Origin: Bacillota bacterium | GTDB lineage: Bacteria > Bacillota > SHA-98 > UBA4971 | Reading direction: 5' to 3' | Assembly (NCBI GenBank): GCA_012518595.1 | Contig: JAAYRV010000254.1 | Span: forward strand, 1 to 43,897 | Length of the DNA stretch: 43,897 bases | Part shown: piece after piece, positions 1-9,044 of the stretch | Layout of the letters: each line of letters begins with the position of its first letter | How positions within the stretch are numbered: the stretch's first letter is position 1 | The notes under the pieces: model-generated | Databases searched by the model: none | Seen by the model: the letters and a program-made list of their open reading frames with translations, nothing else | What the model was told of the DNA's origin: nothing | Made by a program: the position numbers and the translations under genes

Positions 1-2286
1 GACGCAGAGTGGATGGGCACAATCTATAAGTTCCTCGGACTCAAGGTGGGTGTAATAATTCACGGTCTTGATTACGCTGAGCGAAGGGCGGCGTACGCGG
101 CAGACATTACGTATGGAACTAATAACGAGTTCGGCTTCGATTTCCTTCGCGATAACATGGTCACCTCCGAAGACGAAATGGTGCAGCGTGAACTTAGCTA
201 CGCCATCGTCGATGAGGTGGACAGTATTCTGATAGATGAGGCCAGAACTCCCTTGATTATTTCCGGCCAGGCAGAGGAATCTACTGATCTCTACCGCCAA
301 TTCGCCAGGCTTATCCCAAGGTTAAAGCGGGATGAGGATTATGCAGTGGACGAAAAGGCCAACGCGGTAGCTCTTACCGACGAAGGCGTGGAGAAGGCTG
401 AACGCATGCTAGGTCTGGAGAACCTTTCAGATGAGTCTAACATAGAGCTAATGCATCACTTGAACCAGGCTCTTCGAGCCCATGCTCTCATGCGTCGCGA
501 CAGAGACTATATCGTGAAAGAGGGCCAAGCAATCATAGTTGACGAGTTTACCGGCAGGCTCATGTTCGGGAGGCGGTACAGCAACGGACTCCACCAGGCT
601 ATTGAGGCGAAAGAAGGCATTACGGTAGAGCGGGAAAGCCTGACTTTGGCTACAGTCACTTTTCAGAATTACTTCCGTATGTACCACAAGCTGGCGGGTA
701 TGACAGGGACGGCAGCTACGGAAGAAGAGGAATTCCAGAAGATATATAGGCTTGATGTAGTAGTCCTTCCGACACACCTCCCTATGATCCGCACCGACAA
801 TCCGGATGTTGTTTTCAAGACGGAGAAGGCTAAGTTTGCTGCGATTGTTGATGAAATCGAGGAAATACACAAGGGGGGCCAGCCCGTTCTTGTCGGAACC
901 ATATCCATTGAGAAATCAGAGCTTCTCAGTGATATGCTGAAGCGAAAGGGCATCAAACATCAGGTTCTCAACGCGAAACATCATGAACGTGAAGCCGAGA
1001 TAGTGGCGCAGGCAGGCAGGTTAGGGGCAGTGACCATTGCCACTAATATGGCAGGCAGGGGCACTGATATCGTATTAGGAGGCAACCCTGAATACATCGC
1101 TAAGCAAAGGCTGCGCGAGAAGGGATATTCAGGTGAGGTAGTGGCTGAAGCTTCAGAGCATTTTCCTACGGAGGATCAGAAAGTGCTTGAAGCCAGGGAA
1201 GAATATCTGGAGCTTTTGGAGGAAGCGAAGACCGAATGTCAAGGAGAGCACGAAAAAGTTGTGGAACTCGGCGGGCTGTTTATTATGGGAACTGAACGCC
1301 ATGAAAGCCGTAGGATCGACAACCAGCTCAGAGGGCGTTCAGGAAGGCAAGGCGACCCTGGGGCGTCCAGGTTCTATGTCTCATTAGAAGACGATCTTAT
1401 GAGACTGTTCGGCGGTGAGCTGATAACGGGAATAATGGACCGTCTCGGATGGGAAGAGGATATGCCCATAGAGCATCCGCAAATAGCTCGCTCTATTGAA
1501 ACTGCGCAGAAGCGAGTTGAAGGACGCAACTTTGACATCAGAAAGCAAGTCCTCGAATATGATGACGTCATGAATAAGCAACGTGAGGTCATCTATGGCG
1601 ACAGGCGCAAAGTAGTTCAGGGAGAAGACCTGAAAGACAGGATTATGGAGATGATGTCTGAGGTCGTCACGGAGACCCTGGACATATATGCTAACGAGAA
1701 AACATTCCAGGAAGAGTGGGATCTCCGTGGGCTGGCAGACGGGTTGAACCAGACGTTTGCGTTAAGGCGCCCTGTTAAGCCGGCTGATTTGGAGGGAATG
1801 GCCCGCCCTGAACTTGACGAGTTCGTAATGAACCTTATCATCAAATCCTATGAAGCCCGCGAGGAAGAGATAGGACCGGAACGCATGAGGGTTCTGGAGA
1901 AGCTCGTGATGCTCAGGATTATCGATTGGAAGTGGATCGATCATCTCCAGGCTATGGATAATCTCAGGGAAGGGATTGGGCTTAGAGCATATGGGCAGAA
2001 GGATCCCCTTCTCGAGTATCAAATAGAGAGCTGGCAGATGTTTGAGGATTTGAAAGCAAATATTCGCGATGATGTTGTGGCATGGATGTCAAGAGTAGCC
2101 GTAAGTGACAAGCGCGGGACGACAGAGCCGAAAGCAAGACGGTTTACTATTACTACAACCTCAGGCAGTGATGATGACGCTCGTCCCAAAGTTGAGCAAC
2201 GGCGAATGAAAAAGATTGGGAGAAATGATCCCTGTCCATGCGGCAGCGGAAAGAAATACAAGAAGTGCTGTGGAAAGGGAGTGTAG
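1..2286 (+). CDS. secA: Protein translocase ATPase SecA (5' truncated by window edge)
   Basis: SecA is the ATPase motor that pushes preproteins through the SecYEG channel at the membrane. The frame is open from base 1, so the true start and the Walker A region lie upstream. Visible are the DEAD-like motif and its continuation ([18 protein letters not shown] near residues 65-85), the preprotein cross-linking and helical wing regions, the second nucleotide-binding fold ([12 protein letters not shown] and the arginine-rich [13 protein letters not shown]), and a C-terminal zinc-binding SEC-C tail ([16 protein letters not shown]) that in other bacteria contacts SecB or the ribosome. About 760 residues are present against roughly 840-900 for the family. 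The next gene, prfB, starts 5 nt after the stop, a secA-prfB pairing known in many Bacillota, and the two are probably co-transcribed. Identification is certain. Confidence 0.98.
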   Translation, partial: DAEWMGTIYKFLGLKVGVIIHGLDYAERRAAYAADITYGTNNEFGFDFLRDNMVTSEDEMVQRELSYAIVDEVDSILIDEARTPLIISGQAEESTDLYRQFARLIPRLKRDEDYAVDEKANAVALTDEGVEKAERMLGLENLSDESNIELMHHLNQALRAHALMRRDRDYIVKEGQAIIVDEFTGRLMFGRRYSNGLHQAIEAKEGITVERESLTLATVTFQNYFRMYHKLAGMTGTAATEEEEFQKIYRLDVVVLPTHLPMIRTDNPDVVFKTEKAKFAAIVDEIEEIHKGGQPVLVGTISIEKSELLSDMLKRKGIKHQVLNAKHHEREAEIVAQAGRLGAVTIATNMAGRGTDIVLGGNPEYIAKQRLREKGYSGEVVAEASEHFPTEDQKVLEAREEYLELLEEAKTECQGEHEKVVELGGLFIMGTERHESRRIDNQLRGRSGRQGDPGASRFYVSLEDDLMRLFGGELITGIMDRLGWEEDMPIEHPQIARSIETAQKRVEGRNFDIRKQVLEYDDVMNKQREVIYGDRRKVVQGEDLKDRIMEMMSEVVTETLDIYANEKTFQEEWDLRGLADGLNQTFALRRPVKPADLEGMARPELDEFVMNLIIKSYEAREEEIGPERMRVLEKLVMLRIIDWKWIDHLQAMDNLREGIGLRAYGQKDPLLEYQIESWQMFEDLKANIRDDVVAWMSRVAVSDKRGTTEPKARRFTITTTSGSDDDARPKVEQRRMKKIGRNDPCPCGSGKKYKKCCGKGV

Positions 2287-2291
2287 CTAAC

Positions 2292-3402
2292 GTGCTCAGT
2301 GAGATTAAGCCGGTTTTGGCGGAGCTTAAGAGCAAAGTTGAAGACATGAGGGGTTATCTTTGAGGTTGACGCGAAGTCAGAGCAACTCAAAGATCTTGAA
2401 AATGTAATGGCTGAACCCGGTTTTTGGGACGAACCGGATGATGCCAAGAAAGTACTCCAGCGAGCAACAAGACTCAAAGAGGATATTGAATCTTGGAAAG
2501 AAACCATGTCTCAAGCCGAGGATCTTTGGACCCTTTTGGAACTTGCAATAGAAGAGGGAGATGACTCAGTTAAGGACGAGATTGAAGAAGGTGTTGACTC
2601 ATTAGAGCGAGTTGTCTCAGAGCTCGAGGTTAATCACCTACTGAGCGGCGAGTATGATGATTCCAATGCTATTCTTTCGATACATCCCGGGGCAGGAGGG
2701 ACAGAGTCCCAGGATTGGGCGGAGATGCTTCTTCGCATGTACCTGAAGTGGGCTGAGAAGCGCGGATACGATACGGAACTCACTGATTGTCTGCCGGGGG
2801 AAGAAGCAGGAATCAAAAGCGCTACAGTGGTGGTCAGCGGAAAGAACGCTTTCGGGTACTTGAAGGCAGAGAAAGGGGTGCATCGCCTCGTCAGAATATC
2901 GCCTTTTGATGCTAACGCCAGGCGGCATACTTCATTTGTGTCTGTTGACGTGATCCCGGAGATTCCGGAGGATGTGGAGGTTGAGATAGATCCTGAGGAC
3001 TTGAGAATAGATACCTACAAGTCGGGCGGAGCAGGCGGGCAGCATGTGAACAAGACTGAATCAGCTGTGAGGATAACTCATATCCCTACCGGGATAATCG
3101 TGCAATGCCAGAACGAAAGGTCTCAGTACCAAAACAGGATCACTGCAATGCGGATCTTAAAGGCCAGGCTGTTTGAGCGCCTTGAAGCTGAGAAAGAGAA
3201 AAAACTCGGCGAGCTTCAAGGTGAACAGAGGGAAATTGCCTGGGGGAGTCAGATAAGGTCATACGTGTTTCAGCCCTACACTATGGTGAAAGACCACAGA
3301 ACCGAGGTTGAGACAGGTAATGTTCAGGCAGTCATGGACGGTGAGATCAACAAGTTTATCGAGACTTATCTTAGGGCTCAAGCGAAGATGAGTGAATTGT
3401 GA
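2292..3402 (+). CDS. prfB: Peptide chain release factor 2, with programmed +1 frameshift
   Basis: RF2 recognises UGA and UAA stop codons and triggers peptide release. The gene must be read in two frames. The GTG start at 2292 follows a ribosome binding site (AAAGGGAG) and encodes 23 codons ending ...MRGYL, then an in-frame TGA at 2361. After a +1 shift the frame continues L-EVDAKSEQLKDLE into the long open frame to 3402, giving about 369 residues, the normal RF2 length. The catalytic GGQ loop (GGAGGQHVNKTESAVR) and the stop-codon recognition SPF motif (VRISPFDANARRHTS) are intact; SPF rather than PxT marks RF2 and not RF1. Starting at the ATG at 2407 would lose the N-terminal helix. It lies directly after secA and before the DUF2993-like gene. 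RF2 levels are expected to autoregulate through the shift. Confidence 0.97.
2346..2364 (+). promoter_or_regulatory. RF2 programmed +1 ribosomal frameshift site
   Basis: The sequence ATGAGGGGTTATCTTTGAG holds the three classic elements: an internal Shine-Dalgarno-like AGGGG (2349-2353), the slippery CTT at 2358-2360, and the in-frame TGA at 2361-2363. It differs from the E. coli site AGGGGGTATCTTTGAC by G to T after AGGGG and by G instead of C after TGA, so the first shifted codon is GAG (Glu) rather than GAC (Asp). When RF2 is scarce, termination at this TGA is slow and the ribosome slips forward to make full-length RF2. Confidence 0.95.
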
Positions 3403-3415
3403 AAGGGGTTCGGGC

Positions 3416-4168
3416 ATGTCAGGATCAAGATGCCGGAGGAAGGAAGGCACCTCGCCTATTATGTTCATTCTTGTCGTCGTAATCTGCATAGTGTTGGTTC
3501 TTGAGTTGACGGTTCCGCGAATAATTGCATCTCAACTGGAAGATGCAATAGAGTCAAGCGTAGACAAGATTGAATCAGTTAGAGTTCGTTTGAGAGCATT
3601 TCCTGCAATCAATTTGCTTTCTTCCGGAGCGGTGAATTCTATCAGCATCGACTGCAGAGGTCTGTTTATTGAAGGCCTCAGAATTGAGTCTCTCATGATT
3701 GACGCAAGTGACATTCTCATCCAAAGGGAAGCCTTGGCCGAAAAGAGCAGTCTCGTTCTGTCCCACATAGGGCAAGGACAAGCTGAAGTAGTGCTTACCG
3801 AGGACGATCTCACTAGCTATGTACGTGGGCTGGATGGCGTGCCTGATTCTGTCCTGGTTGAGTTGAATCCCGGTCAAGTGACAGTCAGAGGTCATGTGAA
3901 TGTAGCAGGCATGGATATTCCTGTAGAGCTTGAAGGGGAGTTTGTCGCAGAACAAGGCGGCGCCTGTCTCAGTTATGCGATCAGTCATATTAGGATAGGC
4001 AATGCTATGCTTCCTTCTATTATTACCGACGGGTTTCTAAGTGGCCTTAGCTTTTCGCTGGACATGTCGAGTCTTCCTATTCCTGTGGTGATTAGTGACG
4101 TAAACATGGAAGATAAAATTGTGCGCATTATCGGGAGGACGCTAAGTGACAACAGAGAGAGCATGTAG
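3416..4168 (+). CDS. DUF2993/LmeA-like membrane-anchored lipid-binding protein
   Basis: A single N-terminal membrane segment (about residues 15-36, IMFILVVVICIVLVLELTVP) is followed by an extracytoplasmic beta-rich domain. The pattern 'a membrane anchor, then an amphipathic IASQLEDAIESSV helix, then alternating strands (VRVRLRAFPAINLLSSG..ISIDCRGLFIEGLRI)' matches DUF2993, the family of mycobacterial LmeA, whose members bind phospholipid. I chose ATG 3416 because AAAGGGG lies 7-8 nt upstream; an in-frame GTG at 3392 would overlap the prfB stop. It sits between prfB and DUF5693. The family call comes from pattern recognition and is moderately secure; the cellular role here is unknown. Confidence 0.68.
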   Translation: MSGSRCRRKEGTSPIMFILVVVICIVLVLELTVPRIIASQLEDAIESSVDKIESVRVRLRAFPAINLLSSGAVNSISIDCRGLFIEGLRIESLMIDASDILIQREALAEKSSLVLSHIGQGQAEVVLTEDDLTSYVRGLDGVPDSVLVELNPGQVTVRGHVNVAGMDIPVELEGEFVAEQGGACLSYAISHIRIGNAMLPSIITDGFLSGLSFSLDMSSLPIPVVISDVNMEDKIVRIIGRTLSDNRESM

Positions 4169-4218
4169 GAAAAGCGTTCTTTCAAGATAGGCGCCGCGAT
4201 AAAGTGGGGTGGGGATCT

Positions 4219-6264
4219 GTGACCGGATCCGGACGCGTCAAAAATCTTTGGGTATGGATACTAGTCGCGGCGGTCATCGCTGCTATTGCCATATTATGGG
4301 GAAGATGGCAGGTTGAGAAGTCCAATAATACCGTAGAGTTGGTTATGGATTATCGGGCAGCCAAGATATTGTGCCGGAACGCGGACTATCCGTTTGATGT
4401 CTTCCTTCAGCAGGCACGGGACAGGGGGCTCACGTCTGTCGCTCTTGGTGAGCGCACAATTAAGGATATTGCCGAGCGAGGACAGGTATATGTGTTCAGT
4501 GGTCGGCAAATTCTTGATTATGACAGATTGGCGCCTGTAACTGACCTTGCCCTTAGGCAGATGATAGATGAGTCACGTCTCTTGGCCGGTAACTCCTATA
4601 TATTTCCCAGAGATGATGAGGTCTTTCAGGACATAGTTGAGATCCTGCCTGTAAGGCTTGAAGGAGAGCGTATCTCCACGTTCTCATCTCAGCGCCTGGG
4701 GTTATTCCTTGAGACAGCCAGAGGCATTATCGACCTGGAAAAGGTTAATATCGGGTTGGATCCGGACGAGGCCCGTGAAATTGACGAAGCAGGGCTTCGC
4801 ATTGTGGCAAGGCTCAGAAACTACCCTGGAGTGACTCCTCATAAGATAGGTTTCTTTTTCAACTGCATTCCCTATAAGGACAGCATCAGTCTTATGATAT
4901 TTGAAGGCATGGAAGTCCTTGGGAATCCGGACCATTTAAGTGATGTCAGAGACCTGATGCTGTTAAACTCCATGAATTTCGGGCAAGTGGAATTTGCAGC
5001 ACAGGTAGGTGACAGCCGGTTTGCCCGGCTCATGGGCACCGGAGTGATAAGGGTGCATAGCATTACTGAACGGGAAATGGAGAAGATCCCTTTTGACAAG
5101 GCTGTAGAAAGGTTTGCCCGTGCAGCTCGCGAGCGTAACATGAGGGTCATGTATATTCGTCCTTTTCCTGCGACACGAGGAGACATGGAGGCTATTGACA
5201 AGAACCTCAGCTACGTTCAGGCTGTTCGGGAGGGACTTGAGGGATCAGGGTTTTCCATAGGACAAGCCCGGCCATTCCAGGAGTACACTCCCAGTAGGTA
5301 CCTTGTTACAATAGTCGGAATAGGTATTCTGGCATCTGTGTTCATTCTGCTTGACACTTTGTTTTCTTTCCCGCCCGCCATCGAGCTGGGTCTGTTCGTG
5401 CTGGGAATCATAGCTTATGCGGTTCTGCTGTCAACCGGATACGCGACCTTCGCAAGGCAGATGGCGGCGTTCGGCGGGTCAATAGTATTTCCTATCCTTG
5501 CAATCAGCACGGTGTACAGTAAATCCATATGGAAAAGCGGTACCGGCAAGACTCTACAGCTAAGGGACGCTATCTTACTGTGGATGGAGGCTTCAGGCAT
5601 TTCCATTGTAGGGGGGCTCCTTGTAGCAAGTACTCTGTCCGGCGGAAGCTTCATGTTATCACTTGACAAGTTCATCGGGGTAAAGGCTGCCCATGTCATA
5701 CCGATTCTCTTGGTCGCTGTCATATGCTGGCGCTATCTGGTGGGATGGGAGCAATACGGTGACGATTCAAGCAGCGGGGTTCTTGAACAACTCGGTAATT
5801 TGCTTACGGCGCCTCTGCGCATATGGCATGTGCTGGCCCTTGCTGTTGTAGCATTAGGCGGACTTATATATATTCTGCGAACAGGCAACGTGTATCTCGG
5901 TCTGCCAATTCCTCAGTTTGATGAGGGAATGAGGCGGTTTCTCGAGAACATGCTTGTATTCCGTCCAAGGACCAAGGAGTTTCTCATAGGGCACCCTGCG
6001 TTAATGCTTGCTGCTGCAGTGGCGCTTTCAGGTTATTGGAGAATCAGTCTGCCCCTTGTGCTTATAGGTTGCATAGGGCAGATATCCATGATAAATACGT
6101 TTTCACATATACACACCCCGATTATTGCTACTCTTTTGAGAACTCTCTACGGATTAATACTGGGTGGGGTAATCGGGATTGTAATCAGCGCAGCGTTCGT
6201 TTATTTTCCGAGAAAAACGGGAGCAGATAAAGAAGTCGTGGAGGAGGAATACTTCGTAGAATGA
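4219..6264 (+). CDS. DUF5693 family polytopic membrane protein
   Basis: About 680 residues. One N-terminal membrane segment is followed by a large soluble, presumably extracytoplasmic, domain (roughly residues 35-345) containing the phrases ALGERTIKDIAERG, NIGLDPDEAREI and RVHSITEREMEKI. The C-terminal half has about eight or nine hydrophobic segments (from YLVTIVGIGILASVFILL to LILGGVIGIVISAAFVYF). This layout and position immediately before csaB fit DUF5693, found beside csaB in many S-layer-bearing Bacillota. GTG 4219 has a G-rich binding site just upstream; GTG 4204 is the alternative. The stop overlaps the csaB start (ATGA), implying translational coupling and a shared role in making, moving or modifying a secondary cell-wall polymer. 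That role is inferred; no catalytic motif is recognised. Confidence 0.75.
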   Translation: MTGSGRVKNLWVWILVAAVIAAIAILWGRWQVEKSNNTVELVMDYRAAKILCRNADYPFDVFLQQARDRGLTSVALGERTIKDIAERGQVYVFSGRQILDYDRLAPVTDLALRQMIDESRLLAGNSYIFPRDDEVFQDIVEILPVRLEGERISTFSSQRLGLFLETARGIIDLEKVNIGLDPDEAREIDEAGLRIVARLRNYPGVTPHKIGFFFNCIPYKDSISLMIFEGMEVLGNPDHLSDVRDLMLLNSMNFGQVEFAAQVGDSRFARLMGTGVIRVHSITEREMEKIPFDKAVERFARAARERNMRVMYIRPFPATRGDMEAIDKNLSYVQAVREGLEGSGFSIGQARPFQEYTPSRYLVTIVGIGILASVFILLDTLFSFPPAIELGLFVLGIIAYAVLLSTGYATFARQMAAFGGSIVFPILAISTVYSKSIWKSGTGKTLQLRDAILLWMEASGISIVGGLLVASTLSGGSFMLSLDKFIGVKAAHVIPILLVAVICWRYLVGWEQYGDDSSSGVLEQLGNLLTAPLRIWHVLALAVVALGGLIYILRTGNVYLGLPIPQFDEGMRRFLENMLVFRPRTKEFLIGHPALMLAAAVALSGYWRISLPLVLIGCIGQISMINTFSHIHTPIIATLLRTLYGLILGGVIGIVISAAFVYFPRKTGADKEVVEEEYFVE

Positions 6265-7367
6265 AGTTTGTTATCTCGGGCTACTTCGGGTTTCAGAACA
6301 CGGGTGATGAAGCTATTCTGGCAGCCATGATTGACCACCTAAGGGAGGTGTCTCGTGGTTCTGAGATAGTAGTCCTGTCACAGAATCCCGTTCTGACAAG
6401 GAAGATTCACAACGTTTCTTCCGTCAGTAGGACGGATGTCTTAGGAATATCCAGGGAACTTGCAGACGCTGATCTGTTCATCAGCGGCGGCGGAAGCCTT
6501 CTCCAGGACGTCACAAGTCCTCGGTCAGTTCCATATTATCTGGGCCTGGTAACCCTGGCGAAGGTCATGAGGAAACCTGTCTTCTTCTATGCCCAAGGGA
6601 TTGGGCCTCTAAACCTGAAGTTCAGTAAATTCCTGGTGAAGACTATAGGTAATCGCGTCGAGGCTATTACTGTCAGGGATGAACCATCACTGGAACTCCT
6701 GAAATCGTTGGGCGTCACTAAGCCCAAGATGCATGTGGCAGCTGACCCGGTTTTCGGACTCAAACCCCGCCACGGGGCAGGGAAGGGCAGTGACCTACTT
6801 GAGGCTTGCGGGATTCCCACACAGGGGGGCCCGTTGGTGATAGTCTCTGTGCGTCCTTGGCGTGCGGTTCCGGGGTATATCCAAGCTGTAGCTCAAGCCT
6901 GCGATGACCTGGTGAAGACACATGGCGCAGTTGTTGTGTATGTTCCGTTTTATAAGGTGCAAGATGCTCCTATATGCCAGGCGTGCATTGAATTGATGCA
7001 GGAGCGCGCATATATATTGGATGGTGATGCTTCGCCTGGGGAAATCCTGTCTATTATGGATGAGGCAGATTTTGCTATCGGTATGAGATATCATGCGCTT
7101 GTATTTGCCGTAGCTACTGCCACTCCTTTTGCTGCTTTATCATACGATCCAAAAGTGGACGGACTCCTTTCAATCGTAGGCGAGAGGCCCGGACTTTCCG
7201 GAGACAGTCGCGATGTGAATTCCTTTTCGGGCCATGTTAAGGATGCTTGGCGCAGGCGCGATGAGATGAAAGCAAGGTTTTCCGCGCTTGCTCCGAAGCT
7301 GGCGGAGGCTGCAAGACACGTGGCTTGCCTCGCAGTTGACACAGGAAAGAAGGAATCAAGGCCATGA
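6261..7367 (+). CDS. csaB: Polysaccharide pyruvyl transferase CsaB
   Basis: CsaB adds pyruvyl ketals to the secondary cell-wall polysaccharide so that SLH-domain S-layer proteins can bind it. The protein (368 residues) opens with the family signature ISGYFGFQNTGDEAILAAM, followed by LFISGGGSLLQDVTSPRS, VFFYAQGIGPL and a late IGMRYHALVFAVA, all typical of the GT-B-like pyruvyl transferase fold. The start ATG overlaps the DUF5693 stop by 4 nt, and the gene overlaps the following glycosyltransferase by 4 nt, so the three are one translational unit. It predicts an SLH-type S-layer in this organism; no SLH protein lies in the window. Confidence 0.94.
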   Translation: MKFVISGYFGFQNTGDEAILAAMIDHLREVSRGSEIVVLSQNPVLTRKIHNVSSVSRTDVLGISRELADADLFISGGGSLLQDVTSPRSVPYYLGLVTLAKVMRKPVFFYAQGIGPLNLKFSKFLVKTIGNRVEAITVRDEPSLELLKSLGVTKPKMHVAADPVFGLKPRHGAGKGSDLLEACGIPTQGGPLVIVSVRPWRAVPGYIQAVAQACDDLVKTHGAVVVYVPFYKVQDAPICQACIELMQERAYILDGDASPGEILSIMDEADFAIGMRYHALVFAVATATPFAALSYDPKVDGLLSIVGERPGLSGDSRDVNSFSGHVKDAWRRRDEMKARFSALAPKLAEAARHVACLAVDTGKKESRP

Positions 7368-8107
7368 CAGGAGGTGCGGCTGTGGAGAGAATCAACATTC
7401 TCGGCCTTCCGGTGGACAAGGTAGACATGGCCGGGGCTGTGGCACGTGTCAGGGGGCTTGTGTCAGAGAACAGGACATGTCAGGTAGTGACCCTGAACTC
7501 GGAGATTGCCATGACAGCCCAGGAGGATTCAGAGCTTGCACGCGTTATTTGCGAGGCTGACCTGGTGGTCCCTGACGGTGCCGGTGTTGTGTGGGCTTCC
7601 CGCGTCCTCGGGGTTTCACTGCCCGAAAGGGTAGCCGGGTTTGACCTGATGCAGGAATTACTTGCATGTGCAGCAGACCATCATTGGCCTGTGTTTTTCC
7701 TAGGAGCGGAGCCCGGTGTCGCCGAGGAGGCAGTAGAATGCGTAAGAAGAAGATTGCCCGGATTGATTGTAGCAGGAACCCATCATGGATTTTTTGATAA
7801 GCAAGAAGAAGCTGCAGTTATCGAGAAGGTCAATTCAGGAGGCGCCCGTCTTGTCTTTGTCGGAATGGGTGCGCCCAGGCAGGATTTTTGGATTGCAAGC
7901 AACAAAACACACATAAAAGAGGCCATATGCATAGGTGTGGGAGGCAGCTTTAACGTCTTGGCAGGCAAGGTGAAGCGGGCACCGGATTGGATGGGACGGT
8001 GCGGTTTGGAGTGGCTGTTTCGCCTCATATGTCAGCCAAGCAGATTTGTCCGCATGCTGGCCCTGCCCCGGTTTGTTGTAAGAGTGCTTCGAGAAAAGCT
8101 GGCTTAG
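7364..8107 (+). CDS. WecG/TagA/CpsF family N-acetylmannosaminyl-type glycosyltransferase
   Basis: This family (GT26) transfers ManNAc or a related sugar to undecaprenyl-linked GlcNAc, an early step in teichoic acid or other wall polymer synthesis on the cytoplasmic membrane face. The 247-residue protein shows the family motifs TLNSEIAMTAQED, DLVVPDGAGVVWASR (the DGxG active-site region), ERVAGFDLMQELL, PVFFLGAEPGVAEEA, FVGMGAPRQDFWI and GVGGSFNVLAGKVKRAPDWM, and the C-terminal EWLFRLICQPSRFVRM membrane-association segment. It overlaps csaB by 4 nt; together they suggest one pathway building and pyruvylating a secondary wall polymer. Exact donor and acceptor sugars cannot be read from the sequence. 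Confidence 0.93.
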   Translation: MTGGAAVERINILGLPVDKVDMAGAVARVRGLVSENRTCQVVTLNSEIAMTAQEDSELARVICEADLVVPDGAGVVWASRVLGVSLPERVAGFDLMQELLACAADHHWPVFFLGAEPGVAEEAVECVRRRLPGLIVAGTHHGFFDKQEEAAVIEKVNSGGARLVFVGMGAPRQDFWIASNKTHIKEAICIGVGGSFNVLAGKVKRAPDWMGRCGLEWLFRLICQPSRFVRMLALPRFVVRVLREKLA

Positions 8108-8156
8108 CGCCTGTAGGGCCTTACAAAGATATACTTAGCATCAGGGAGTGAGGTAA

Positions 8157-8987
8157 TTGACGAAAGAAGAAACGAGGGAATTACAACGTATCGCTCAGCA
8201 TATCAGATTAGGTATTGTGAAGTCGATAGCAGCTGCAGGGTCCGGACACCCCGGCGGATCCCTTTCAGTCGCCGATATTATGGCCACTCTTTATTTCAAA
8301 GTAATGAGGATTGACTCAAAGAACCCAAAATGGCCTGACAGAGATAGATTCGTTATGTCAAAAGGTCATGCAGCTCCTGCGCTGTATGCGACTTTGGCCG
8401 AGGCAGGCTTCATTCCCAAGGAAGAGCTGCTCACGCTCAGACAATTCAACAGCAGATTACAAGGCCATCCCAGTATGAGGCATGTTCCAGGCGTGGAGAT
8501 GTCCACAGGATCCTTGGGCCAAGGATTATCTGCAGCCAACGGTATGGCGATTGCTGCGAAGCTTGATAAGAGGCCTACGAGAGTGTACGTGATTATCGGG
8601 GACGGAGAGGTGCAAGAAGGTCAGATATGGGAGGCATCCATGACTTCCGTCCATCAGAAACTCGATAATCTAATGGTGTTTCTTGATCATAACGGCTTGC
8701 AGATTGACGGCAAGATAGTTGATGTAAAGTCATTTACGGATCCTGCTGCAAGGTGGCGGGCTTTCGGTTGGCATGTCCTTGAGATAGACGGCCATGATGT
8801 CCAGGCCATCTACTCCGCGTGTGAGGAAGGGAAAGCAACCTCGGGAAGGCCGACGTTGGTAGTCGCTCACACAGTTAAGGGCAAGGGCGTTCCCTTTATG
8901 GAGAATGCCGTGGATTGGCATGGCAAGGCGCCATCCCAAGAGCAGGAAGAAGAAGCGATAAACCATATTAAGCGAAGCCTTGCTTAA
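8157..8987 (+). CDS. Transketolase, N-terminal (TPP-binding) subunit
   Basis: This is half of a split transketolase, which moves two-carbon units between sugar phosphates in the non-oxidative pentose phosphate pathway using thiamine diphosphate. The 276 residues hold the N-terminal TPP domain: GSGHPGGSLSVADIMATLY, RDRFVMSKGHAAPALYA, GSLGQGLSAANGMAIAAK and the metal-TPP motif IGDGEVQEGQIWEA continuing to VFLDHNGLQIDG. The TTG start is preceded by GGGAGTGAGG. Splitting into two about 30-kDa subunits is common in anaerobic Bacillota and Archaea. The partner gene follows after 57 nt. 1-deoxyxylulose-5-phosphate synthase is less likely because that enzyme is normally one chain. Confidence 0.95.
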   Translation: MTKEETRELQRIAQHIRLGIVKSIAAAGSGHPGGSLSVADIMATLYFKVMRIDSKNPKWPDRDRFVMSKGHAAPALYATLAEAGFIPKEELLTLRQFNSRLQGHPSMRHVPGVEMSTGSLGQGLSAANGMAIAAKLDKRPTRVYVIIGDGEVQEGQIWEASMTSVHQKLDNLMVFLDHNGLQIDGKIVDVKSFTDPAARWRAFGWHVLEIDGHDVQAIYSACEEGKATSGRPTLVVAHTVKGKGVPFMENAVDWHGKAPSQEQEEEAINHIKRSLA

Positions 8988-9044
8988 CTCAGTGTTAATC
9001 TACGACGGATTTGCATCAACATATAGACAGGGGGACAAGACAGC

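Noticed and set aside
2019-2507. Minus-strand open frame of 162 codons across the secA-prfB junction
   Set aside because: It is antisense to two certain genes, has no recognisable motif and contains low-complexity Ser/Leu runs typical of shadow frames.
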